DNA of 36,343 bases from an uncultured Pseudophaeobacter sp. GTDB taxonomy: Bacteria > Pseudomonadota > Alphaproteobacteria > Rhodobacterales > Rhodobacteraceae. This document shows positions 7,092 through 14,860 of the stretch, in pieces; position 1 is the stretch's first letter, and each line of letters starts with the position of its first letter. The notes under the pieces were generated by a model. The model did no database searches and had not been told where the DNA came from. It worked only from the letters and a program-made list of their open reading frames with translations. The stretch is taken from positions 1 through 36,343 of the forward strand of contig CAJQNB010000067.1 of NCBI GenBank assembly GCA_905479575.1, given 5' to 3'. The position numbers and the translations under genes are program-made.

Positions 7092-8633
7092 ATGAAATCA
7101 TTTAAAACACTTATGTCGGCGCTTATCGCCAGCAGTGCAGCACCTGCAGCCTTTGCCCAAGGCATTGACGAACAGGTAAATCAGGCCTTTGCCACAGTGA
7201 CAGGCCCATTTGTCAGCTTCATTTTTGCCCCTGTTCCTGGGACCAGCTTTCCCTGGATCGTCATGTGGCTGGTTATTGCGGCCACGGTTTTCACCATCTA
7301 CTTTGGCGCGGTTCAGTTCCGCTTTTTCAGCCATGCTATTGGATTGGTGAAAGGGGACTATTCCGATCCCAATGATGCCGGTGAAGTCAGTCACTTCCAG
7401 GCGCTTGCGACGGCTTTGTCCGGGACAGTGGGGCTTGGGAATATCGCAGGTGTGGCGGTCGCCGTCGGCATTGGCGGACCGGGGGCGACCTTCTGGATGA
7501 TCCTCGCGGGTTTGTTGGGCATGGCGTCGAAATTCACCGAATGTACCCTGGGCGTAAAGTACCGCAATGAATACGACGACGGCACCGTCTCTGGTGGCCC
7601 GATGTACTACATCTCCAAAGGCTTCACCGAGCTTGGGTTGCCCGGCGGGAAAATCCTGGCCGTTCTGTTCTCGATCTTTTGTATCTTGGGCGCATTGGGC
7701 GGTGGCAACATGTTCCAAGCCAACCAGGCCCACGCCCAGATTTCTGGGATTGTTGGGGACTATCCCGGCTGGATCACGGGTCTCATTTTTGCGGGTGTTG
7801 TCTTTGCGGTGATCGTGGGCGGTATCAAATCCATCGCCAACGTGACCGAAAAAGTCGTCCCGTTGATGGGTATCCTGTATGTTGGTGCTGCGCTGATCAT
7901 CCTGATCATGAACTATGACATGATCGGTTGGGCCTTCGGCCAGATCTTTGCAGGTGCCTTCACTGGTTTGGGCGTCGCTGGCGGCATGGTTGGGGCCCTG
8001 ATCCAAGGCTTCAAACGGGCGGCATTTTCCAACGAAGCCGGGGTTGGCTCGGCGGCGATTGCCCATTCGGCCGTGAAGACAAAAGAACCGATTACCGAAG
8101 GTTTTGTGTCTTTGCTCGAACCGCTGATCGATACCGTTGTCATCTGTACAATGACCGCCTTGGTTATCGTGATTTCACAACAATTGATCATTGATGAGGC
8201 GACCGGCGTTTACATGCTCAACGAGGCGGGCTCGGCGATCGCCACGGTCGATGGGAACACAGGCGTTGCTCTGACATCTGCGGCCTTTGGATCGACGATT
8301 AGCTGGTTCCCCTTTGTACTGGCGCTCGCGGTGGTCCTCTTTGCCTTCTCCACCATGATTTCTTGGAGCTACTACGGTCTCAAGGCATGGACCTACCTCT
8401 TTGGAGAAGGAAAAGTGACCGAGCTGGTGTTCAAGGTCATCTTCTGCATCTTCATTGTGATCGGTGCCTCTGCCTCACTTGGTCCGGTCATCGATTTCTC
8501 TGATGCCGCGATCTTTGCGATGGCTGTTGTGAACATTCTGGCTCTGTATTTCCTGATGAAACTCGTTCGGGTGGAGCTCAACAGCTACTCGGAACGGTTG
8601 GCGAAAGGGGAAATTAAGAAGTTCAATCACTAG
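7092..8633 (+). CDS. Sodium:alanine/glycine symporter, AGCS family
   Basis: Inner-membrane secondary transporter of 513 residues that takes up alanine or glycine with sodium. The first 22 residues (MKSFKTLMSALIASSAAPAAFA) look like a cleavable signal sequence, as seen in some proteobacterial AGCS proteins. The family hallmarks are ALATALSGTVGLGNIAGVAV, GGPGATFWMILAGLLGMASK, GGPMYYI, and FKRAAFSNEAGVGSAAIAHS. Around ten further hydrophobic helices follow. AGAGG precedes the start. It follows the uspA-like gene closely, and the divergent Lrp-type gene probably controls both. A hairpin follows the stop codon. Confidence 0.94.
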   Translation: MKSFKTLMSALIASSAAPAAFAQGIDEQVNQAFATVTGPFVSFIFAPVPGTSFPWIVMWLVIAATVFTIYFGAVQFRFFSHAIGLVKGDYSDPNDAGEVSHFQALATALSGTVGLGNIAGVAVAVGIGGPGATFWMILAGLLGMASKFTECTLGVKYRNEYDDGTVSGGPMYYISKGFTELGLPGGKILAVLFSIFCILGALGGGNMFQANQAHAQISGIVGDYPGWITGLIFAGVVFAVIVGGIKSIANVTEKVVPLMGILYVGAALIILIMNYDMIGWAFGQIFAGAFTGLGVAGGMVGALIQGFKRAAFSNEAGVGSAAIAHSAVKTKEPITEGFVSLLEPLIDTVVICTMTALVIVISQQLIIDEATGVYMLNEAGSAIATVDGNTGVALTSAAFGSTISWFPFVLALAVVLFAFSTMISWSYYGLKAWTYLFGEGKVTELVFKVIFCIFIVIGASASLGPVIDFSDAAIFAMAVVNILALYFLMKLVRVELNSYSERLAKGEIKKFNH

Positions 8634-8641
8634 GTACCAAA

Positions 8642-8669
8642 TCCCCGATGCACTTTAGTGCGTCGGGGA
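8642..8669 (+). terminator. Probable terminator after the AGCS gene
   Basis: A stem of 12 pairs with one G-T pair, TCCCCGATGCAC / GTGCGTCGGGGA around a TTTA loop, starts 8 bases after the symporter stop. The following T-run is short (CTTTGA), so termination may be partial. The TRAP operon converges from the other side, and the hairpin could serve both. Confidence 0.7.
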
Positions 8670-8707
8670 CTTTGACGCTGTGGGCTTGGCGCATAAGCCT
8701 TTCTGGA

Positions 8708-10030
8708 CTATTTTCCGACTTGGCTCAGCGCTTCGGGAAGCCAGGTGACCAGGTCCGGAAAGACCGCGAACAGGATCAATACTCCCACCTGGATCAGGAA
8801 GAACGGAATAACCCCCCGGTATACTTGTCCGATGCCGATCCCGTCGGGAAGAACGCCTTTCAGGTAGAACAAGGTGTAGCCAAAGGGCGGCGTGATATAG
8901 GCCATCTGCGCGGTGATCATGAAAAGCACACCGAACCAGAGCGGATCAAAATCAAGCGTGGTGATGATCGGCAGGAACACTGGCACACAGAGCAAGATGA
9001 TCCCGATTTCATCCAGGAACAGCCCCAAGAAGATCAGCACCAGAACCATCACGCCTAAGATAATCCAACGTGAGGCCTCAAAGCTTTCAACAAAGCCAAG
9101 GATCGAATCTGCACCGCCTGTGGCTACAAAAACCGAAATAAATGCACGCGCACCAATGGTGATCCAGAGTATCATGGCCGTAACGCGCAGAGTTTCTGTC
9201 GCGGCGCCTGACAGCATGGTGAAGGACAGGCGGCGGGTGACCATCGCAGACATTGCGGCACCTAACACGCCGACAGCGGCGGCTTCGGTTGGGGTCGCGA
9301 TCCCTGTGTAAATAGATCCAAGCACCCCCAGAACCACGAAGGCAGGCAAGATGAGGCTTTTCAGTTTGGCCAGCTTTACGCCCAGCGGCAGATCATCCAC
9401 CTGTTCTGGTTTTGGTGCGAGCGCCGGATTAATCCAGGTTCGAATGAGGATGTAGGCGATGTAGCTGCCTGCCAAGATGAGACCGGGCACGATCCCTGCT
9501 GCAAACATTTGCCCGATCGAAATTTGCGCTGTGATAGCATAGACGATGGTCACGACAGATGGTGGGATCAAAATCCCCAAGGTCCCCCCGGCACAGATCG
9601 CCCCCAAGGCAAGCGGCGGATGGTAGCCGCGCGACAGCATCGACGGCAAAGCCAGGATCCCCATCGCAGCCACCGCAGCGCCAACAACCCCTGTCATCGC
9701 CGCAAGGATGGTGCAGATGATAATCGTGCCCACGGCCAAACCACCATTGAGACGCGCCGACCATGTTTCCATGGCATCATAAAGCGCATCAATGATGGCA
9801 GATTTTTGGAGGATCGAGGCCATCAGCACATAGAGCGGGATCGACATAAGTGACTCTGACGTCATGGTCTCGAATGTGTTGAGAACCGCCACGATCAGAG
9901 CGGATGGGCCCCACAACAGAATGGTCGAAATAAAGGCAATCGCGCCCAGGACAAAAGCAAGCCCCGCCCCGCTCAACATGAAAGCGATGAGAGAGGTGAA
10001 CATAAACAGCAGAACAAAAGAGCTTTCCAT
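8708..10030 (-). CDS. TRAP transporter large permease, DctM family
   Basis: The 12-helix membrane subunit of a TRAP transporter, which moves an organic acid into the cell with sodium. The protein is hydrophobic throughout and has DctM hallmarks such as SIPLYVLMASIL, GAICAGGTLGILIPPSVVTIVYA, TPTEAAAVGV and YITPPFGYTLFYLKG. At about 440 residues the length is normal. ATG 10030 overlaps the stop of the small permease by one base (TGATG), a translational coupling site; GTG 10033 is an alternative. It is the last gene of the HMG-CoA reductase-dctP-dctQ-dctM unit, so mevalonate or a related hydroxy acid is the likely cargo. Confidence 0.93.
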   Translation of the reverse strand: MESSFVLLFMFTSLIAFMLSGAGLAFVLGAIAFISTILLWGPSALIVAVLNTFETMTSESLMSIPLYVLMASILQKSAIIDALYDAMETWSARLNGGLAVGTIIICTILAAMTGVVGAAVAAMGILALPSMLSRGYHPPLALGAICAGGTLGILIPPSVVTIVYAITAQISIGQMFAAGIVPGLILAGSYIAYILIRTWINPALAPKPEQVDDLPLGVKLAKLKSLILPAFVVLGVLGSIYTGIATPTEAAAVGVLGAAMSAMVTRRLSFTMLSGAATETLRVTAMILWITIGARAFISVFVATGGADSILGFVESFEASRWIILGVMVLVLIFLGLFLDEIGIILLCVPVFLPIITTLDFDPLWFGVLFMITAQMAYITPPFGYTLFYLKGVLPDGIGIGQVYRGVIPFFLIQVGVLILFAVFPDLVTWLPEALSQVGK

Positions 10031-10521
10031 CACACGGCCTCCGGCTCAAACAGCACGTCGATCGCCTCGGCGAGGGCCTGAAGCATCAACAGCACTGCAC
10101 TGAGCGGCAAAAAGGCCTTGGCGGGCCAAATAATTGGATTCCATGCGGAGTAGCTGGTCTCCCCATAGCTGAAAGACTGCATCACCAAAGGCACACTGAA
10201 CCACAACAGGATCGCGCCAAAGACTGCAGCCAAGACCAGACCGACCAGTTTCAGCCCCACGGCGAGCCGCCCCGTCGCCTTTGCCGAGGCGACATCCACC
10301 GCGACATGGCCGCCGAGGTGGAGCAGATATGGTCCTCCCAACAGAAAGAAGGGACCAAAAATCAAGGTCGCTAATTCCGGGGCCCAGGAAGTGGGCGACG
10401 ACAACACATAGCGCGAGAGCACTTCCCACAGCATCAACAAGACGATGGCGTAGATCAGCCATTTCGCACAGGCGAACAAACCTCGGTTGAGCGCAGTGAT
10501 GCGCCGGGACAGTGTTATCAT
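10030..10521 (-). CDS. TRAP transporter small permease, DctQ family
   Basis: A 163-residue membrane protein with four predicted helices (about 17-37, 50-70, 90-112, 132-152) and the family's W-E-V-L-S-R-Y and P-x-x-W-A-x-E-L segments (LMLWEVLSRYVLSSPTSWAP). It pairs with DctM to form the membrane part of the TRAP system. A strong hairpin separates it from the dctP gene upstream, and it overlaps dctM downstream. Confidence 0.9.
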   Translation of the reverse strand: MITLSRRITALNRGLFACAKWLIYAIVLLMLWEVLSRYVLSSPTSWAPELATLIFGPFFLLGGPYLLHLGGHVAVDVASAKATGRLAVGLKLVGLVLAAVFGAILLWFSVPLVMQSFSYGETSYSAWNPIIWPAKAFLPLSAVLLMLQALAEAIDVLFEPEAV

Positions 10522-10544
10522 AAGAAACTCCGCGAATGCGGCAC

Positions 10545-10585
10545 CATCCCGCGCCAGCCTATCCTAGAATGGTTGGCGCGGGATG
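10545..10585 (-). promoter_or_regulatory. Strong hairpin between dctP and dctQ
   Basis: CATCCCGCGCCAGCC (10545-10559) pairs with GGTTGGCGCGGGATG (10571-10585), a 15-pair stem with one mismatch and an 11-base loop. It sits in the only sizeable gap of the operon, after the binding-protein gene and before the permeases, and no T-run follows. Such hairpins commonly protect or attenuate mRNA so that the binding protein is made in excess over the membrane subunits. Confidence 0.7.
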
Positions 10586-10615
10586 ATGCAATTTTAGGTG
10601 CAAAATGGGTTGAGT

Positions 10616-11653
10616 TTAGAGCAGGCGCAATTCCTGCATCAGCGCGATCTGAGACACCATCATGCGCTTGGCGATGTCATCCGTGGCGGCCTTTTTCCAG
10701 GCCTCGACGGCTTTGGCCCGTGCTTGGGCGACATCTTCAGGATCGAAATCAATGATCTCAACACCTGCGTCTTGGAATTTCTTGATGTATTCGCCATTCG
10801 CAACGAGAATATTCTGGCGCAGGGTCCCGGAAATTTCCCGAGCCGCCACCGCAAGAGCGGCTTTTTGTTGTGCGTCCAAGGCGTCAAATGCGCGCGTATT
10901 TGCAACATAAGAGGTGGCAGTGGTCGGCTGATGCACACCCGGCAGGATGAGGTATTTTGCGACCTCGTGCAGGCCCTCCTCAAAGTTGGCTTTGATGTCG
11001 CCGCGATCCGCGATGTCGATCAAACCCTTGTCCAGCGCCGAATAGACTTCGGAAGTGGGCAGCGGCGAAACTGACACGCCGAAATCGGCCATCACAGCAG
11101 AGGCCAGTCCGACAAAACGGCCCTTCAGACCCTTCAGATCAGCGATTTTCCGCACCGGCACCCGCGAATGGATCGGTTCTTGGCCATAAACCGTAGGCGC
11201 AACATAGGTGAGCCCAGCAGGTGCATAGCTTTCACGCGCCATTTCCAGCCCGCCCCGTTCATAGAACCAGGCCTCGTATTGGTCCGGCTCGGGAAAACCG
11301 AACGGAACAGTCGACGAAAACCCATGCGCCGGGATTTTGCCAGCGGTGTAGCCGTCAAAGGTTTTCATCAGTTCAAATGCGCCGCCGCGCACGGCGTCAA
11401 AGGCCTGTGCGGAGGGAACAATTTGCCCGCCCGCAAAAGGCGTGATTTCAAGCGAACCGCCGGTAAGCTCGGCGACGCGGGCGCAAAATTTTTCCTCATA
11501 CAGCATGGGCGTCGTACCGCCGCCCCAAAGCGCCTGCATCCGCCATTTGGTCACGCTTTGCGCACGGGCCGTTGTGCCCGAGGCTAGCATTGCAGGTGCA
11601 GCAAGAGCTGCCGCGCCGAAACGCAAAAGAGTACGCCGTGTAGCGTTAGTCAT
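10616..11653 (-). CDS. TRAP substrate-binding protein, DctP family (putative mevalonate)
   Basis: A 345-residue periplasmic binding protein. The N-terminus TRRTLLRFGAAALAAPAMLA ending in A-R-A has the twin-arginine pattern, so export by Tat is likely. The mature part begins VTKWRMQALWGGG, and the DctP signature with the carboxylate-binding Arg region (residues VPVRKIADLKGLKGRFVG) is present. AGGGAGGA precedes ATG 11653. It lies 26 bases after the HMG-CoA reductase gene in the same direction, so the ligand is probably mevalonate or a close relative. This is inferred from context; the pocket residues cannot be judged without a structure. Confidence 0.9.
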   Translation of the reverse strand: MTNATRRTLLRFGAAALAAPAMLASGTTARAQSVTKWRMQALWGGGTTPMLYEEKFCARVAELTGGSLEITPFAGGQIVPSAQAFDAVRGGAFELMKTFDGYTAGKIPAHGFSSTVPFGFPEPDQYEAWFYERGGLEMARESYAPAGLTYVAPTVYGQEPIHSRVPVRKIADLKGLKGRFVGLASAVMADFGVSVSPLPTSEVYSALDKGLIDIADRGDIKANFEEGLHEVAKYLILPGVHQPTTATSYVANTRAFDALDAQQKAALAVAAREISGTLRQNILVANGEYIKKFQDAGVEIIDFDPEDVAQARAKAVEAWKKAATDDIAKRMMVSQIALMQELRLL

Positions 11654-11679
11654 AGGTTTTCCTCCCTGAAGTATTGAAA

Positions 11680-12984
11680 TCAGATGCCCTCCAGCATCTG
11701 TTTGGCGCGGGCGACGGTAACATCCCCCGCTTCGACGATGGCTTTGGCCACACGGTCGATATCACTCCCCTGCGCGCCTGCGGTAATGGCGATATTGCGG
11801 GCATGTAGGGTCATATGGCCGCGCTGAATGCCCTCGGTTGCAAGCGCACGCAGCGCGGCCATGTTCTGCGCCAAACCAACGGCGACGGTCACTTCCGCAA
11901 GCTCTTGTGCGCTTGTGACTCCCAGCAGTTTGAGCGCAGCCTGTGCAGCTGGATGGGTGCGGGTTGCGCCGCCAACAATCCCCATCGCCATCGGCAATTC
12001 TAGTGTGCCTACCAGTGCGCCATCCCGGGCGACTTCCCAGCGGCTGAGGGACGTGTAATGGCCGTTGCGGGCCGCATAGGCATGGGCGCCGGCTTCGATC
12101 GCGCGCCAGTCGTTGCCTGTGGCGACGACAACGGGGTCAATGCCATTCATAATGCCTTTGTTGTGGGTTGCGGCGCGATAGGGATCAATGATCGCCAGTT
12201 CGCAGGCTTCGACGATGCCCTGTGCAACCTGCGCCCCGCTCAGTGTTTTTGTCGTCAGGGCATCCGTTGGAATACGCACATTTGCGGTCACCATACGTTT
12301 GTCGGCCAAGTTGGACAAAATGCGCAAGCGCACCGTTCCGCCGGTGATTTCCTCGACCTGTGGCGCCAGCATTTCCGCCATGGTATTGACCGTGTTGGCC
12401 CCCATCGCATCGCGCACATCCACCAAAAGATGCATGACCACCATCGGACCAATGGCCGAACTGGGGAAAACATGAACCTCGATATCTTTGCAGCCGCCGC
12501 CAAGATCGGTCAGCACGGCGTCTTTGGAATTGGCTTTTTCAATCAACGCGTCCCGGTGAGCCAGCAACGCGGCCCGCGCGCCGAACGGATCATCCAGGCC
12601 AATGATCTGAACCTGCGCCCGCATGATCGGTGCGGTGGAACTGACCTTGAACCCGCCGCCGGCCCGCGCAATTTTGGCCATGTAGGAGGCCGCAGCAACC
12701 ACAGAAGGTTCCTCAACAACCATAGGAACGAGATAGTCCTGACCGTTGACGACGAAATTTGTAGCCACCCCGAGTGGCAGCTCAAACGTGCCGATGACAT
12801 TCTCGATCATACCGTTTGCCACTGCAACCGGCAGTGCAGAGCCATCTGAAAGCGCAGCTTTGGCTGGGGCATCAAGCCCTGCGGCGATGGCAATGGCATC
12901 GCGGCGGTCAGCAGGCTCCATATCCCGCATGCCCTCAATCCGTGAATTCACAACAGACGGGGTTTTGGTCGCGCTAACAGTCAT
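11680..12984 (-). CDS. mvaA: Hydroxymethylglutaryl-CoA reductase, class II (degradative)
   Basis: A 434-residue enzyme that oxidises mevalonate with CoA to HMG-CoA. It closely resembles, from memory, the mevalonate-catabolic enzyme of Pseudomonas mevalonii. The catalytic residues match with a constant offset of +9: E92 in VEEPS, K276 in HNKGIMNG, D292 in TGND, H390 in [11 protein letters not shown]155 matches the Asp that gives the Pseudomonas enzyme its NAD preference, so NADH/NAD use is expected. DAMGANTVN and GGCKD are also present. The upstream frame is open, but ATG 12984 has an AGGAGG site and fits the family. HMG-CoA lyase, the next step, is not in the window. It heads the operon with dctPQM. 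Confidence 0.93.
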   Translation of the reverse strand: MTVSATKTPSVVNSRIEGMRDMEPADRRDAIAIAAGLDAPAKAALSDGSALPVAVANGMIENVIGTFELPLGVATNFVVNGQDYLVPMVVEEPSVVAAASYMAKIARAGGGFKVSSTAPIMRAQVQIIGLDDPFGARAALLAHRDALIEKANSKDAVLTDLGGGCKDIEVHVFPSSAIGPMVVMHLLVDVRDAMGANTVNTMAEMLAPQVEEITGGTVRLRILSNLADKRMVTANVRIPTDALTTKTLSGAQVAQGIVEACELAIIDPYRAATHNKGIMNGIDPVVVATGNDWRAIEAGAHAYAARNGHYTSLSRWEVARDGALVGTLELPMAMGIVGGATRTHPAAQAALKLLGVTSAQELAEVTVAVGLAQNMAALRALATEGIQRGHMTLHARNIAITAGAQGSDIDRVAKAIVEAGDVTVARAKQMLEGI

Positions 12985-13039
12985 GGTGTCTCCTCCTGAT
13001 CTCCAGCGGGAAGATTGTAAATTTGATCGACGTTGTATT

Positions 13040-13073
13040 GGTACAGTTTGGACAATTTTTTCTGGACTGTACC
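13040..13073. promoter_or_regulatory. Candidate MocR operator between mvaA and the regulator
   Basis: Perfect inverted arms GGTACAGT (13040-13047) and ACTGTACC (13066-13073) lie between the divergent genes. Inside them GGAC occurs twice in the same direction. MocR regulators usually bind repeats of this kind in the shared promoter. The long T-run between the arms could belong to a promoter. Confidence 0.6.
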
Positions 13074-13099
13074 CATCGGAACGTGGACACACTGCGCAG

Positions 13100-14440
13100 A
13101 TGACACAGACAAAGACAGATCGCATCTACAGAAGCCTGCACGACAGGATTAAGTCGGGGGAACTCGCTGAAGAGACAAAACTAATGTCGCTTCGCCGTGC
13201 GGCTGAGCAGTACGGCGCATCAAAAAATATCATGGTGGCCGTTTACGATCAGCTGGTGGCAAACGGCCTTGTGTACGCGCGCCAGGGCGCAGGTTTTTTT
13301 GTCGCCCATGGCGTTGCAACGACGGCGGAACCCGCCAATCTGCGTGAGGCGCGCGACAGCGTATCCTTGCTGCATGCTCAGCTGGATCGTCCCTACAAAG
13401 TGCTCGTTGGCGATGGCCGTCCCCCGGAAAGCTGGCTGTTGAACGCAGCCCCCTCTGTCACGCTTGCATCGGGCGAAGGCGGGTATGGCGCGCCACACGG
13501 GTTGCTTGCTCTGCGTGAATACATCGCTGCCGCGCATGGCGCTGCGGGCATCCATGTTCAGCCCGATCAAGTTGTGACCACCTTTGGCGCCAACCATGCG
13601 CTTGATCTTGTAATCCGTCGCTTTTGCCGCGCTGGTGAAACCGTTTTGGTTGATGATCCGGGGTATTATCCTCTTTTTGCCAAACTGAAACTGGCGGGCG
13701 TCAATGTCATTGGTATTCCGCGCGGACCACATGGCCCCGATTGCGACGCTCTTCAGTCCGCAGCCGATCACTACCAGGCCCGCCTGTTCTTCACCCAATC
13801 GCTTGCCCAGAACCCGACAGGCTGTTCGATTGATCTCCCCACGGCCCATACCGTTTTGCAAATTGCCGAGCGCCACAACATACTTGTTGTTGACGACGAC
13901 CCGTTCATAGATTTGCCTGGCGTATCCGGGACACGTCTTGCCTCATTGGACCGCTTTCAAAGGGTTATTCAAATCGGCACCTTTGCCAAAGTTCTCACGC
14001 CGACTTTGCGCTCGGGCTACATAATTGCCGATCCGGAAATTTCTCACAGCCTCGCGGAACTCAAGATGGTTTTAACCGTCAACAGTTCTAGCCACACCGA
14101 ACGCCTGATCGCAGACCTCATGCGGACGCGCCGGTATGAAAAGCAGTGTGCGCGTCTTTCTAGGAAGTTGAAGCAGGAGCGCGAAATCGGGGTGCAACAG
14201 TTAAAGAAAATCGGGTTTGAGATCGCGCCAGAACAGGCAGAGGGGCTTTACGGCTGGCTCCCACTTCCTGCGGGAACCTCTGATATTGATGTGGCCCAAA
14301 AAGCTGCAGAGGTCGGGGTGTTCCTGGCGCCCGGCGCTCTTTTCAGAATTGCAGAACATAGCGATTGCCCCGCACTCAGGCTCAATTGGAGCCGCGTAAA
14401 TGACAGTCGCTTTTATGCTTTCCTGCGTCAGTCGTTGTGA
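13100..14440 (+). CDS. MocR-family (GntR/aminotransferase) transcriptional regulator
   Basis: A chimeric regulator of 446 residues. Residues about 6-75 form a GntR winged helix ([59 protein letters not shown] in pieces). Residues 110-446 resemble a fold-type I aminotransferase with NPTG (AQNPTGCS), VDDDPF and the PLP lysine K297 in [16 protein letters not shown]. MocR proteins use PLP as a cofactor and usually control adjacent genes. It diverges from mvaA-dctPQM, so it probably regulates mevalonate use; a mevalonate-related effector would be unusual for a PLP sensor, since most known ones see amines. ATG 13100 is chosen by the domain start, since the frame is open upstream into mvaA. Confidence 0.9.
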   Translation: MTQTKTDRIYRSLHDRIKSGELAEETKLMSLRRAAEQYGASKNIMVAVYDQLVANGLVYARQGAGFFVAHGVATTAEPANLREARDSVSLLHAQLDRPYKVLVGDGRPPESWLLNAAPSVTLASGEGGYGAPHGLLALREYIAAAHGAAGIHVQPDQVVTTFGANHALDLVIRRFCRAGETVLVDDPGYYPLFAKLKLAGVNVIGIPRGPHGPDCDALQSAADHYQARLFFTQSLAQNPTGCSIDLPTAHTVLQIAERHNILVVDDDPFIDLPGVSGTRLASLDRFQRVIQIGTFAKVLTPTLRSGYIIADPEISHSLAELKMVLTVNSSSHTERLIADLMRTRRYEKQCARLSRKLKQEREIGVQQLKKIGFEIAPEQAEGLYGWLPLPAGTSDIDVAQKAAEVGVFLAPGALFRIAEHSDCPALRLNWSRVNDSRFYAFLRQSL

Positions 14441-14860
14441 TCGTGGTTTTTACGTCGATCATCAAAAGGACGATAATTCCACGACCTTCCATACCGCCTG
14501 CATGTTGCTTCTGGCGCAGGTGTCGATGAGAGCGCAAGATAGTTTGCGAGCGGCTGGGTATCCGTTTTGGATAGCAGGCCTGAGCCTGAATGGCTGGGGT
14601 TGTCTGCCATCCTTGCAGCTGCAACGGGGCTGCCGAGGCGGTGTTAGGAGGCCAGCCTCTCTGTGTCTGCGACAGGTAAATCCCGGAATATGTTTGAAAA
14701 GATGAAAGCGGGATCCATGGGATCCTGTGAAACAGAGCAGTTATCCACAAGATATGCTGCGGCCCGGGTCGGCTGTCGCGCGCAATGGGGTCGTTTACGT
14801 TGACAGGGCAGCTGGGAAGCTGCTGGACTCGCTGGATATAAGAATCACTCAGGGGCGGCT
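14441..14860. other. 420-base spacer before smc with a perfect DnaA box
   Basis: No convincing gene is seen on either strand. A perfect consensus DnaA box TTATCCACA lies at 14741-14749. A 12-base palindrome TTGCAGCTGCAA lies at 14613-14624, and two GGATCC copies flank ATG at 14711-14725. TTGACA at 14800-14805 could be a -35 element but has no good -10 partner. The smc promoter should be in this stretch. Confidence 0.5.
14741..14749 (+). promoter_or_regulatory. DnaA box upstream of smc
   Basis: The nine bases TTATCCACA match the DnaA consensus exactly and lie 112 bases upstream of the smc start. A single box can regulate transcription but is not enough for an origin, and no AT-rich unwinding region or further boxes are seen. 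Confidence 0.45.

Noticed and set aside
12746..13099. N-terminal extension of the MocR regulator
   Set aside because: The added 118 codons are antisense to mvaA and cross the intergenic operator; the winged-helix domain starts at ATG 13100.
14741..14749. Replication origin
   Set aside because: A single DnaA box without an AT-rich unwinding region, dnaA or other origin genes is not enough.
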